This document shows, piece by piece, positions 7,829 through 15,142 of a stretch of 64,000 bases of DNA. Numbering within the stretch: the stretch's first letter is position 1; the number at the start of each line of letters is the position of its first letter. The translations under genes were made by a program, and so were the position numbers. Below the pieces are notes generated by a model. It was not told where the DNA came from, ran no database searches, and saw only the letters and a program-made list of their open reading frames with translations. Source of the stretch: Pseudomonas chlororaphis subsp. aurantiaca (GTDB taxonomy: Bacteria; Pseudomonadota; Gammaproteobacteria; Pseudomonadales; Pseudomonadaceae); NCBI RefSeq assembly GCF_013466605.1, contig NZ_CP059162.1, forward strand, positions 3,224,001 to 3,288,000. The letters run 5' to 3'.

Positions 7829-7960
7829 TGCTAACCTATTGAAATATCTGGTTTTATCAGTGGAATGCGATTCCATCTGCGCCGGTTCGGTTCTGGCAGT
7901 TGCTCCCACTTATAAAAATAGCTCTGTAGATCGATGATTTACGGAGCCTTTTTGTTTTTG
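7829..7960 (+). repeat. att-type direct repeat, copy 3 (strongly degraded)
   Basis: The order of motifs in copy 2 is repeated: an upstream ATTGAAA...GGTTTTATC block, a GGAATGCGATTCC stem in place of GGATTGCAAATCC, GCGCCGGTTCGGTTC as T-arm remains, and CTGTAGATCGATGATTTACGGAG plus T5 as terminator remains. Copies 2 and 3 also share the sequence just upstream of the att core, so two related elements probably integrated in tandem. Confidence 0.65.
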
Positions 7961-8102
7961 GCCGCACTCGACATCCAGTCTTGAATTTGACGCCAACGAA
8001 CTTGCTTCAAGGGTAGGGGATGTATATATTTCACCCCCTTGCCGCAAGGCGCTGAAACGGCTCAAGCAATTCGAGCCTCTCAGATTGCAACACCGCGCTA
8101 CC

Positions 8103-8189
8103 GCCCGAATGGCGAAACTGGTAGACGCATGGGACTTAAAATCCCCCGCTCGTAAGGGCGTGCCGGTTCGATTCCGGCTTCGGGCACCA
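8103..8189 (+). tRNA. tRNA-Leu (anticodon TAA)
   Basis: An 87-nt cloverleaf with a long variable arm (CCGCTCGTAAGGGCG region), acceptor arms GCCCGAA and TTCGGGC, anticodon loop ACTTAAAAT, T loop GGTTCGATTCC and encoded CCA. Confidence 0.95.
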
Positions 8190-8197
8190 TCTATCTC

Positions 8198-8240
8198 AAG
8201 GGTTTGCTGGCGAAAGCTGATGCAAACCCTTGTTCGTTTC
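8198..8240 (+). terminator. Terminator of tRNA-Leu
   Basis: Perfect ten-base arms AAGGGTTTGC and GCAAACCCTT are followed by a T-rich run, 9 nt after the tRNA. Confidence 0.8.
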
Positions 8241-8407
8241 CGGTCTGCACATTCAAATCCGCTCTGCGATTTACGCGGTTGGAGAGAGGCTTTCTTGTCT
8301 TTCTGATGGCGGAGGTATTTCTCTTTCATCACCACTGGGCAAGTGGTGACGGACGTATTGCAGAGACGTCTACGCCGCTCTGCAGATGGATGTAATAAGG
8401 CCATTAG

Positions 8408-8644
8408 GTGTTTCGGAAAGTGATTCTGGTGCTGCTGATCAACTGCTTGAGCGGCTGCGCCGCGGTGGCGATGCGCATGGACTACGACCACCCTTGCCCC
8501 TACAAGGGCGTGCGCCTGGACTGGTGGTTGGTAGGCACCTCCCATGGAAAGCTGATTCCCTTTTTACTGATTGACGCACCGTTTTCCTTGGTGGTCGATA
8601 CGGTGTTCTTCCCCTTCGAGTATCAGTACAGCTGCAATGACTAA
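8408..8644 (+). CDS. YceK/YidQ-type small lipoprotein
   Basis: The 78-residue protein has a lipoprotein signal ending in LINCLSG-Cys17 and a mature region with DHPCPYKGVRLDWWL and LLIDAPFSLVVDTVFFPFEY, the pattern of the YceK/YidQ (DUF1375) family. It should be an outer-membrane lipoprotein; its exact role is not known in the family. The start is GTG at 8408 with AAGG upstream. Confidence 0.75.
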   Translation: MFRKVILVLLINCLSGCAAVAMRMDYDHPCPYKGVRLDWWLVGTSHGKLIPFLLIDAPFSLVVDTVFFPFEYQYSCND

Positions 8645-8837
8645 TCTGTTTCGGCTTTCGTCCGCAGAGGGGGTTGTAAGCCCTGTGCAACTCGCCCACG
8701 GCCTTGGGTGATGCGTATTCGCCATTAGCACACCAGCCCTAATCGTCTGCTACCGAGGCCAGGCTTATAGTGCGGACGACCATCCTCGTCGGGGTGGCTC
8801 TCACAAGAAAGTGCCGATACGAAAAAGGAGATTCACC

Positions 8838-8987
8838 ATGTCATTCAAGAAAATCGTCTACGCCTCCGCCGTGGTCCTGGCCCTCACCGCCTCGAACGCC
8901 CACGCATTCGCCAGAGACTGTAACGACTCGCTGTGGAAGTTCAGCGGCATCGAAGCACTGACCTGCATCTTCTCGGGCCAATGGTGA
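8838..8987 (+). CDS. Small secreted peptide, 49-residue precursor
   Basis: A very good ribosome site (AAAGGAGATTCACC) precedes an ATG that opens a 49-codon frame. Residues 1-23 form a Sec signal (MSFKKIVY, hydrophobic core, then SNAHA) and the mature peptide is about 26 residues, starting FARDCNDSLW and ending FSGQW, with two cysteines (28 and 43) able to form one disulfide. I recognise no family. Secretion to the periplasm is the only supported statement. Confidence 0.65.
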   Translation: MSFKKIVYASAVVLALTASNAHAFARDCNDSLWKFSGIEALTCIFSGQW

Positions 8988-9283
8988 TTTGCCGTTTCCT
9001 GGGTTGAAGCTGTCCCAACGACAAGGCTGACTGTGAATGGCTAATCCGGTCAGCCTTGTTGCTTTTCCATTCGGGCGCAAGTCGCGCTGCTCTCAATCCT
9101 CCATCCAGGCTGCGTCGATATTGGCCGGCTGCGGAGAAGGCTGAAAGAGAGGGGGCTGCTGGCGGGTAAAACGCAGCAGTCTGCAAGGCATTCTGGATGC
9201 TTGATCTTCGATATGACGGTCAATGAGTACCCGAGTGCTATGTTCACCCCGTCACGGCCTGCAACATCCGGCGATATCGGGCG
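8988..9283. other. Spacer without a supported gene
   Basis: Frames on both strands lack ribosome sites and coding character. Nothing else is seen. Confidence 0.4.
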
Positions 9284-9676
9284 TCAAGTCTCGGTTTTAT
9301 TACGTTTTTCAGGTGAGTTTTTTCTGTTGAAGCGTGCCGAGATGTCTTGGTAGGTCTCGTTATCGGTTGCAGCAAGCAGTGTCTGACCATCCTTTAAGGT
9401 GGCTAGAAATGTCACCTCGGTATTGTGGCCCGCCAGAAGATAGCCGGCGACGGCGCCCACAGGCCCCAGAAGCATCGCGCCAACCATTCCAAGGCCTATG
9501 GCGCTCTTAATGTTCTTGTTCGAGTCGGTATTTTCGACGGTCAGGTCCTTGAACTCGGAGACGAGAAAGCTTTTCCCTATTAGCGGCTTGTTGGCGGTTT
9601 TGAGCGTGATGGTTCCGCGCAGATACTCCGCGTCACCCTGGGGGAAGTCACCGGCCAGCACTATGATCTTTGCCAT
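9284..9676 (-). CDS. Hypothetical protein with glycine-zipper-like segment
   Basis: The 130-residue protein has a beta-rich N terminus (MAKIIVLAGDFPQGDAEY), a central apolar glycine-rich segment at about residues 60-83 (AIGLGMVGAMLLGPVGAVAG) and a final domain reading FLATLKDGQTLLAAT then TYQDI. This layout is common in small Pseudomonas proteins of unknown role. The glycine-rich stretch could insert in or touch the membrane. There is no signal peptide. Confidence 0.65.
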   Translation of the reverse strand: MAKIIVLAGDFPQGDAEYLRGTITLKTANKPLIGKSFLVSEFKDLTVENTDSNKNIKSAIGLGMVGAMLLGPVGAVAGYLLAGHNTEVTFLATLKDGQTLLAATDNETYQDISARFNRKNSPEKRNKTET

Positions 9677-10025
9677 CTGGAAAGGCCCCAGGCGATCATT
9701 TTTAGGGGGCCATTGCGCGCCTTAAGGGATAGGGCGTCAACGCTGCGACGACGACTGGCGGCACCATTGGTCTATGACGGGGCAGAAGCGTTGCCGGGCC
9801 TGGGCATGGACAGGCATGCGCGGGCAGAGAAGAGTCGAGGCGGCAACGCTCAAGGCTGCGCTCGACGCGGGATTCGAGGCTCGGAGGCGCCAGGTATCGA
9901 CGAAGCAGGGAGTGGATGCATGCGTCCAAGTGCTGGCCGGGCGAGTTTGGATCAGTGTGGAACAGCGGATACACTTGCCGCCGAGCCTCTGGTGGGCTGG
10001 ACGGACGAACCAAGGAAGCGCTTCA
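9677..10025. other. Gene-poor gap
   Basis: No frame with a start signal is convincing. The 3' end holds the ribosome site of the gene at 10026. Confidence 0.4.
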
Positions 10026-10223
10026 GTGATTATTATTCAAAACCCGGCACCCAAACTGTCTTATGCAGAACTTGCCAAGATGATTGAGCAGAAGCGGGCG
10101 GTAGAGCAGATCAATCTGCTTGACGCCAAATTGAATCCAGCCTTCCTGGCCAGACTTGAGGCTGCGATAGAACAGGCGGATGGGCAGCAGGACGTTCAGC
10201 CGATTCTCCCTATCGAAGTTTGA
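10026..10223 (+). CDS. Small hypothetical protein, 65 residues, GTG start
   Basis: AAGGAAG lies seven bases before a GTG that opens a 65-codon frame (starting MIIIQNPAPKLSYAELAKM). The product is mostly helical and charged, without signal or membrane segments. Family unknown. The frame stays open upstream by chance, but only this start has a ribosome site. Confidence 0.5.
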   Translation: MIIIQNPAPKLSYAELAKMIEQKRAVEQINLLDAKLNPAFLARLEAAIEQADGQQDVQPILPIEV

Positions 10224-10289
10224 CCGACCTGGCGCCGGGTAATGCTCGGCCAGATCCGACAACAGTGCTCCCTTTCAAGACAAGGACGA

Positions 10290-10679
10290 ATGATGCGAAT
10301 TTTTACCGGTGAATGGGCTCGATGGCTGATGGCGGCGGGTATCGCCGCCTTGGCAATGGCGAGTAACGCGCAGGCGCAAACGACGCCTCAGGCTGCCCGG
10401 GAGATAAAGGGCTTGCTGGACTTTGTCGAGCACAGCCAATGCCAGTTCGTACGTAATGGCACCGAATACCCAGCCCCTCAGGCACGGCAGCACCTGGAGA
10501 AAAAGCTGAATTACCTCGAGGGCAAGAACATGGTGAGCAGCGCGGAGGACTTTATCGATCTCGCCGCCACTAAAAGCAGCATGAGCGGCAAGGCTTATGA
10601 GGTGCGCTGCGCTGCTGGATCGCAACCGGCAAGCGCCTGGTTGAAGGCCGAGCTGCAGAGACAGCGTCAGTTGCACTGA
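10290..10679 (+). CDS. DUF5329-type exported protein
   Basis: The 129-residue precursor has a signal peptide ending near SNAQAQ (residues 1-29) and a mature part with GLLDFVEHSQCQFVRNGTEY, then HLEKKLNYL and a TKSSMSGKAYEVRC block, the pattern of DUF5329 periplasmic proteins. Two cysteines (in SQCQF and VRCAA) could pair. There are two adjacent ATG codons; the first is given. A terminator follows 20 bases after the stop. Confidence 0.75.
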   Translation: MMRIFTGEWARWLMAAGIAALAMASNAQAQTTPQAAREIKGLLDFVEHSQCQFVRNGTEYPAPQARQHLEKKLNYLEGKNMVSSAEDFIDLAATKSSMSGKAYEVRCAAGSQPASAWLKAELQRQRQLH

Positions 10680-10699
10680 AGCGTTCTCAGGTTAAAACA

Positions 10700-10731
10700 A
10701 GCCCAGCTCGTTGCTGGGCTTTTTGTTTTTT
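10700..10731 (+). terminator. Terminator after the DUF5329 gene
   Basis: AGCCCAGC and GCTGGGCT arms around TCGTT, followed by TTTTGTTTTTT. Confidence 0.9.
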
Positions 10732-10849
10732 GAAAAATGCAAAAGCGCTGAGCTCCCTCAACGGATCATCGATATGGAGACAGGCGACCGACTGCTCCAA
10801 CGGTCAGCCGGTCGCGGCAGGGGAGATCAGCTACTCCAGCATGAATCAC

Positions 10850-11179
10850 TCAGGAGATGACCGGAATATCCTCGATAAACTTGATCCGCTCGCCGTTGTA
10901 GAAGATTTCGATAGCGGTATAGCGCGGCGAGTTGGGAGGCATTACCCGGGTGAACCTGACTTGTGCGCAGCTGAGTTGCTGAATCCATTGCCCCGGCCTT
11001 TGCACCAGGTGCAGGTCCAGCAAGAGTATGGTCGGGTTGATGCCTTGTGGCGTTCGCATCGTCAGGTAGGCTTCGACCCCTGGGTTGGCAACTTCAACGT
11101 CTCCGACGACATGAAGTTCGTCCGGTTTGGGTGGCATGGTGTTCAGCCAGGCATGCCAGTTGGTGCATTTCGTAGTCAT
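10850..11179 (-). CDS. Conserved hypothetical protein, 109 residues
   Basis: The protein opens MTTKCTNWHAWLNTMPP and contains PGVEAYLTMRTPQGINP, then ILLLDLHLVQRPGQW and IEIFYNGERI, an all-beta pattern I associate with small conserved Pseudomonas hypotheticals. There is no signal peptide. The start at 11179 follows AAGGAACAGAAAA; the open frame continues far upstream, but the extension has no coding character. Confidence 0.7.
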   Translation of the reverse strand: MTTKCTNWHAWLNTMPPKPDELHVVGDVEVANPGVEAYLTMRTPQGINPTILLLDLHLVQRPGQWIQQLSCAQVRFTRVMPPNSPRYTAIEIFYNGERIKFIEDIPVIS

Positions 11180-11515
11180 TTTTCTGTTCCTTGAGAAATG
11201 AAGCTCGAAGCTTGGGTACTGCGGTTTCGTATGGCCCTTCGTGTGCCATCGAATCGAATGCCGGCTGTCCGATCCTCCATATCCAAGAGCGGCGCTGAGA
11301 GGTCGGATGAATGCGACCGGAAATCCATGCTTAAAGGTGTAGATGAGGAACGGGGCAAGGCACCGCGGTCTGGACGAGTGGTACTCATTGGTGGTGCCTG
11401 GGCTGTCATTTTTCCCTGACTTTTGGCGTATATCGAGCGTGATCTTTATTCGTTTGCGTGTCTTCATAGTCCGTTGAAGCACTGGCGTGTTGCCACGCTC
11501 ACAAGGAGGTTCCAG
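11180..11515. other. Intergenic region between divergent genes
   Basis: It should hold the promoters for the minus-strand gene to the left and the membrane-protein gene to the right. No individual site could be assigned. Confidence 0.4.
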
Positions 11516-11923
11516 GTGATAGCAAAGCTGCTCGTGACGATCGGGATAATCTTCTACGCCGTTGTGGTACCGGTGCTGGAGATCAATCAGACCCATGTTT
11601 TCAATCCGGCCTGGGAGCCGCACGCACGGTTGCATGAGGTCTGGCAGCTGTTCACCAATACGGCGATCGGTGCATTCAGCCTGTGGCTGGTGTGGTTTAA
11701 GGGCAATCTTCGCCTGTCCAGCCTGCTGACGGTGTTCGTCACGGGTGGCTTCTTGCTGGCTTACGGGCTTCGACAGTCTTACGGTGGATCGATGGTGCTC
11801 ACCGATGGTTCGGAGAAGTTGATCCTGGGCCTCAACCTGGGGCTCTTTGCCTACACCCTGGCGATCCTGCTGGCGGCGATCGCGGTTGCGATCGACCGAC
11901 GCCAACCAAGGGTGCGACTCTGA
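11516..11923 (+). CDS. Four-helix membrane protein of unknown function
   Basis: The 135-residue product has four predicted membrane helices: about residues 2-22 (IAKLLVTIGIIFYAVVVP), 47-66, 72-92 and 106-128. A conserved-looking loop NPAWEPHARLHEVWQ follows the first helix. The start is GTG, chosen because a full AAGGAGGT ribosome site lies just before it; the upstream in-frame extension is not supported. Its function cannot be inferred. Confidence 0.7.
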   Translation: MIAKLLVTIGIIFYAVVVPVLEINQTHVFNPAWEPHARLHEVWQLFTNTAIGAFSLWLVWFKGNLRLSSLLTVFVTGGFLLAYGLRQSYGGSMVLTDGSEKLILGLNLGLFAYTLAILLAAIAVAIDRRQPRVRL

Positions 11924-11955
11924 GCCAGAGCGGTTCTGTAGAAGCAAGAAAGCAG

Positions 11956-11977
11956 AAGCCCGGACATGGCCGGGCTT
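11956..11977. terminator. Hairpin between convergent genes
   Basis: AAGCCCGG and CCGGGCTT arms close on a four-base loop between the stop codons of a plus-strand and a minus-strand gene. The T run is weak on both strands, so its strength is uncertain. Confidence 0.45.
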
Positions 11978-11995
11978 CGTTGGATGGCTGCCTGT

Positions 11996-12166
11996 TCAGC
12001 GTGAGTAGGGCTTGTCTTCACGCCGCGTATTTTCGACCGACAACCTGCGTCTACGCCTTTGAACCCAGCTCCAGAGGGCGTGCACAGGATGAATGAACAT
12101 CGCCAGCACGCACAGCAGCAGGACAATGAAGATGGAGATCAGACCGAGACCTTCATGGGAAAACAT
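11996..12166 (-). CDS. Small single-pass membrane protein, 56 residues
   Basis: A minus-strand frame begins with ATG after AGGAGTAACCCACG. It encodes MFSHEGLGLISIFIVLLLCV as one membrane helix (about residues 7-30), then an Arg-rich cytoplasmic stretch (VQRRRRRL) and a polar tail. The positive-inside pattern fits a type Ib topology with the tail inside. No family is recognised. The strong ribosome site is the main support. Confidence 0.6.
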   Translation of the reverse strand: MFSHEGLGLISIFIVLLLCVLAMFIHPVHALWSWVQRRRRRLSVENTRREDKPYSR

Positions 12167-12302
12167 CGTGGGTTACTCCTGTAGTTCACTTTGTCGGTCC
12201 CAGAAGGGTAGGCACTCAGATGCTTCGCTTCATGAAGGTTGCTTAAAGATAATTTCATCCATGCACGAGTCGTGAGGGCATAGGAGGGCGGAGGCAGATA
12301 CT

Positions 12303-12330
12303 AAAAAGCCCGGCGCTGGGCCGGGCTTTT
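12303..12330 (-). terminator. Terminator of the glycine-rich protein gene
   Basis: AAAAGCCCGG and CCGGGCTTTT arms around CGCTGGG. On the minus strand it ends in T5, about 70 bases past the stop at 12398. Confidence 0.75.
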
Positions 12331-12397
12331 CATGCGAGACGATGCTGACCAACCGGCGGTGTTGAAACCGATTCAGCTGGAGAGCATGAGGCTGGGT

Positions 12398-12835
12398 CTA
12401 TCGATCATTCTTGCTCGAGGAGACGCTGGCTTTGCCCAGGCCTTTCGAGTTGTGGTCACCGGGCGTGGTGTCCGAGATCGCGGTGGCTTTTGACAGCCCG
12501 CGGGTATCTTTGGAATGAGCCACGCCGGAAGTGGTCGAGCCATGGCCGTTGCTGTCATTACGAATGCTGCCGTAATGGTTGCCATTTTCTCCGAGATTGC
12601 GAACCGACTTGCCGGCCGGGTCGCTTTTCAGGCCGCCGTTATGGCCCTTGCTGCTGACCCCTCCGGAGTGGCCGCCTGCCTGGCCGCCATGACCCCCGCC
12701 GTTACCACCGCCGTTTCCGCCACCATGGCCACCACCGTCCTTTGCATAGGCGGACGTCACAGGGAGCAAAGGCGCCGCTGCCAGCATCAGTACGCAGGTC
12801 AGGGTCGTCACGAGATTTTTTTTCTTTAAAAGCAT
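12398..12835 (-). CDS. Secreted glycine/histidine-rich protein
   Basis: The 145-residue precursor has a signal peptide (MLLKKKNLVTTLTCVLML, cleaved near SAYA). The mature part opens with GGGHGGGN-type repeats at about residues 35-60, then a polar Ser/Asn/Gly/Lys-rich disordered tail. It contains no cysteine after the signal. Such proteins may bind metal through His or form loose envelope matrix, but nothing shows that here. It faces the CigR-like gene across about 115 bases, and the two share the theme of a low-complexity GN/GH segment behind a signal peptide. Confidence 0.65.
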   Translation of the reverse strand: MLLKKKNLVTTLTCVLMLAAAPLLPVTSAYAKDGGGHGGGNGGGNGGGHGGQAGGHSGGVSSKGHNGGLKSDPAGKSVRNLGENGNHYGSIRNDSNGHGSTTSGVAHSKDTRGLSKATAISDTTPGDHNSKGLGKASVSSSKNDR

Positions 12836-12950
12836 GATCGCTTCCATAGATAAGGAGAGGTTTGCACGAACTAAGACGCAATTGGCTGTCTATAGTTCGG
12901 GTGTCATGACGAATGGCACCACGGCTGGATTCATGCAGAGGACTGCAGAG

Positions 12951-13394
12951 ATGACGACTCGTTCGGTTGTAGCTGTTTTAGCAAGCGCCGCGTTTTTATT
13001 CGGCTCGACTGCCTTGTATGCGGACCCAGGGAACGGCAAGGGCAATCCCTATGGCAATCAGGGTGGGCACGGCAATAAAGGCAACAAATCCCAGGACTAC
13101 AAACAGGGCGGGCGGTATGACGGGCCCCAAATCGATGTCGGCGGTGTGCGCGTGATCATTGGCGACAGTCGCGACTACTGGTCACCCGGGCCGGCCCTGC
13201 CGCCAGGCATTCAGAAAAACCTGGCCCGAGGCAAACCACTGCCGCCGGGTATTGCGAAAAAACTGGATGGCCGGATGCTAAGCCGGCTGCCGCACTATGA
13301 CGGCTATGAGTGGCAACAGGCCGGTACTGACTTGATCCTGGTCGCCATTGCGACAGGCATCATCTACGAAGTTCTGCACGACGTCCTGGACTGA
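12951..13394 (+). CDS. CigR/RcnB-like exported protein
   Basis: The 147-residue protein has a signal or anchor sequence (residues 1-24), a low-complexity linker (DPGNGKGNPYGNQGG), and a C-terminal RcnB-like part with the doubled motif LPPGIQKNLARGKPLPPGI, then RLPHYDGYEW and a final apolar helix LILVAIATGIIYEVL. This order matches the CigR family, an inner-membrane protein first described in Salmonella. The role here is unknown. The ATG at 12951 has a weak GA-rich site; another ATG lies 18 bases upstream. A terminator follows. Confidence 0.75.
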   Translation: MTTRSVVAVLASAAFLFGSTALYADPGNGKGNPYGNQGGHGNKGNKSQDYKQGGRYDGPQIDVGGVRVIIGDSRDYWSPGPALPPGIQKNLARGKPLPPGIAKKLDGRMLSRLPHYDGYEWQQAGTDLILVAIATGIIYEVLHDVLD

Positions 13395-13412
13395 TTCCGG
13401 GCCGGCCCACAA

Positions 13413-13441
13413 GCAAAGCCCGGTGCAAGACCGGGCTTTTG
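13413..13441 (+). terminator. Terminator after the CigR-like gene
   Basis: CAAAGCCCGGT and ACCGGGCTTTTG arms, 20 bases past the stop. The T run is short. Confidence 0.7.
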
Positions 13442-13801
13442 CCTGGCACCCAGCGTTTCGCATTCGCGCCGATATTCCCCCCAAGCATCCTGTTTGACCC
13501 CGTTGGCTCAAATACAGGTAACCGCCTTGGCGGTGATTTTGTCGAGCCTCCTCGTCAGCAACATTCCAGCGCGATCTGATAGTTGAGTGGAGCGTTTCGG
13601 AAGTGTCCTAAGGACGTCGATTGGGCGCCGTTCTAAGGTTTCAGCGTTCGCCGTGTGCGCTTTTTTTGGCTGGCACCGACTATCGGGCCGGCTGTGTTTC
13701 GCCCCATTGAAAAAGCGCAGGGCGACAGGCAGAAGAGTGGCCTGGGTGGCTGCTCCGGACTGAACCGATCGCATGTTTGCATTCAATTAAAGGAATAAAT
13801 A
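13442..13801. other. Gap upstream of the fimbrial-type gene
   Basis: No supported gene. A 92-codon minus-strand frame at 13508-13786 lacks a ribosome site. The region presumably contains the promoter for the gene at 13802, whose 5' leader is AT-rich (AATTAAAGGAATAAATA). Confidence 0.4.
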
Positions 13802-14314
13802 ATGCCCACTCAAAATGTTGGAAAGTTCTTTGATTTTCGCGCCAGGGTCACTGCTCCCGCGTGGACGATCGATCCTGATCATGGCCTGGATGCGGGTGTT
13901 GTTTCTGGGGTTTCACATCGGCGTTCCAGCGGCATGGAGCAGGTGGTCGAGCTGGGCACATCGAGCCTTGATGTGCTTCAGGCGGGTGGCAGTTTTCCGC
14001 AGCCGTTCAGCGTCGAGTTGAATGAAGACAGGCTCAAGGGTGCGAAAAAGATCCAGGTCTACTTTGACGGTATCACCAGTGATGGTGTGACCTTGATGAA
14101 TGACTACGAAGAAGCCGGCTCCGCACGCAATGTTGGCGTTCAGCTGCTGGATAGCGAGAAGAAAGTTCTGCTGCTGGGTCAAGAAGGCCGTGTGGAGTAC
14201 CCGGCGGTCCCGGGTTTAAGGCTGTCCTTCGCAGCGAGGTTGGTCAGCACCGGCGGGCCTGTAGAAGCCGGTGCGTTTTCCTCGTTTGCGGAGTGCGTGA
14301 TCCTGTATGCCTGA
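13802..14314 (+). CDS. Type 1 fimbrial subunit-like protein without signal peptide
   Basis: The 170-residue frame ends like a chaperone-usher pilin: PFSVELNEDRLKGAKKIQVYF, then GVQLLDSEKKVLLLGQ and a closing FAARLVSTGG...SSFAECVILY. The N-terminal part (FDFRARVTAPAWTIDPDH) matches the usual pilin strand where a cysteine precedes TID, but a tryptophan stands there, so the conserved disulfide with the Cys near the C terminus cannot form. There is no signal peptide, although AAAGGAATAAATA is a good ribosome site. No chaperone or usher gene is nearby. It is probably a decaying or repurposed pilin. Confidence 0.6.
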   Translation: MPTQNVGKFFDFRARVTAPAWTIDPDHGLDAGVVSGVSHRRSSGMEQVVELGTSSLDVLQAGGSFPQPFSVELNEDRLKGAKKIQVYFDGITSDGVTLMNDYEEAGSARNVGVQLLDSEKKVLLLGQEGRVEYPAVPGLRLSFAARLVSTGGPVEAGAFSSFAECVILYA

Positions 14315-14477
14315 TGGCAGGCAAGCAGTTCATGCAGACCTTGAATCATGCGGAAAGCTAGACAGTGGCGCTCTTTTACTGACGTCAACAAGGTGACGAA
14401 TCGGCCATAGACTGAAAAAACATGTGGTTATTTAGTGGCTTAGAAATCATTCAGGGTAAAAATAACCTCAAAATATA
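14315..14477. other. AT-rich leader region, no gene
   Basis: Nothing coding is seen. It precedes the candidate small-RNA promoter at 14478. Confidence 0.4.
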
Positions 14478-14506
14478 TTGTTACATGTTCTCGGGGACGT
14501 TAAGAT
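14478..14506 (+). promoter_or_regulatory. Predicted sigma-70 promoter for a small RNA
   Basis: TTGTTA (14478-14483) and TAAGAT (14501-14506) are spaced by 17 bases in an AT-rich setting. No start codon follows, but a strong terminator lies 40 bases further on. Confidence 0.55.
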
Positions 14507-14511
14507 AGCCC

Positions 14512-14579
14512 CGCGTTCACCTACCACGGTTTATGCATTTTTAGTCCCAAGTGTCCATCAGCTACTTGGGCTTTTTTTT
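14512..14579 (+). ncRNA. Candidate small RNA of about 68 nt
   Basis: Between a well-spaced promoter and a clean intrinsic terminator (CCCAAGT and ACTTGGG arms, T8 tract at 14572-14579) lies a non-coding stretch beginning near CGCGTTCACC. I cannot match it to a named Pseudomonas small RNA. The predicted start is about 6 nt after the -10 box. A single-nucleotide-resolution transcript map would settle it. Confidence 0.5.
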
Positions 14580-14656
14580 GCCTGAAATTTGCCTTCGGCC
14601 ATCCTTCTTGTTGCCCGACGCCACTTTGGCTTCTTCCTCACGAATTCCAGCAAGGC

Positions 14657-14682
14657 AAAAAAAAGCCCGCGGGGAGCGGGCC
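14657..14682 (-). terminator. Terminator downstream of osmE (minus strand)
   Basis: GCCCGCTCCCCGCGGGC on the minus strand is followed by T8. It lies about 110 bases past the osmE stop. The repeated element described at 14728 lies between the two. Confidence 0.85.
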
Positions 14683-14727
14683 AATAGTTGAATGAGCAGG
14701 GTGAAATCTACCCGCCTGGCGCTCGAC

Positions 14728-14749
14728 TCACAGTGAAAGAAATTTCATC
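14728..14749 (-). repeat. Duplicated 22-bp element, copy 1
   Basis: Twenty-two bases with the core TGAAAGAAATTTCA (plus-strand sense) are identical to 17177-17198. Both copies lie between a minus-strand gene stop and a minus-strand terminator. The core can form a small TGAAA/TTTCA hairpin. It could be the 5' end or promoter of paralogous small RNAs, or a 3'-UTR element. Confidence 0.6.
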
Positions 14750-14794
14750 TAGTCGTCTCCACCCGCAATCGCCGTCGACTCTGGCCAGCTCGGC

Positions 14795-15142
14795 TCAATA
14801 GCCGCCACCCATGCCACCTGGAGCCCTGGCTTTCTGCTGGGCGTGGCTCCATTCGGCGCAGGTGAGGAAACTGGTGTGATCGACTTTGCCGTTGCCGTCG
14901 AAGCTGACATTGAATGGTTGTTTATGGCCGGCCTGGGTCAACACATAGTCGAAGCAGGTCCCGAGTTCCACGGTGCGAGGGCTGACGGCCATAGGTTCGC
15001 CGCCGATCTGCCGGACTTGGTCCTGGGTCATGCCGGTCTTGACCTTCGCCACCAGCGGCTGATTGCGGTAGACGTGAGAGTCGCTGGTGCAACCGGCGGT
15101 GGCCGACAGTAGGGCGATCGTGACGATAAGTGCTTTGTTCAT
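14795..15142 (-). CDS. osmE: OsmE-type osmotically inducible lipoprotein
   Basis: The 115-residue protein has a lipoprotein signal with lipobox ATAG-Cys18 and a single SmpA/OmlA (BamE-like) domain: PLVAKVKTGMTQDQVRQIGGEP is the first helix and turn, followed by CFDYVLTQAGHKQPFNVSFDGNGKVDH. The family is an outer-membrane lipoprotein induced by osmotic stress, with no defined enzyme activity. A short Gly-rich tail (PGGMGGGY) ends it. A minus-strand terminator lies downstream. Confidence 0.85.
   Translation of the reverse strand: MNKALIVTIALLSATAGCTSDSHVYRNQPLVAKVKTGMTQDQVRQIGGEPMAVSPRTVELGTCFDYVLTQAGHKQPFNVSFDGNGKVDHTSFLTCAEWSHAQQKARAPGGMGGGY

Noticed and set aside
9702..10087. Overlapping frames on both strands before the 65-residue gene
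   Set aside because: No start signals and proline/arginine-rich composition typical of random GC-rich frames.
11180..11947. Long in-frame upstream extension of the minus-strand gene at 10850-11179
   Set aside because: It is low in coding character, has no start signal, and overlaps the membrane-protein gene on the other strand.
13508..13786. Minus-strand frame of 92 codons
   Set aside because: No ribosome site, composition unlike a folded protein, and it covers the promoter side of the fimbrial-type gene.
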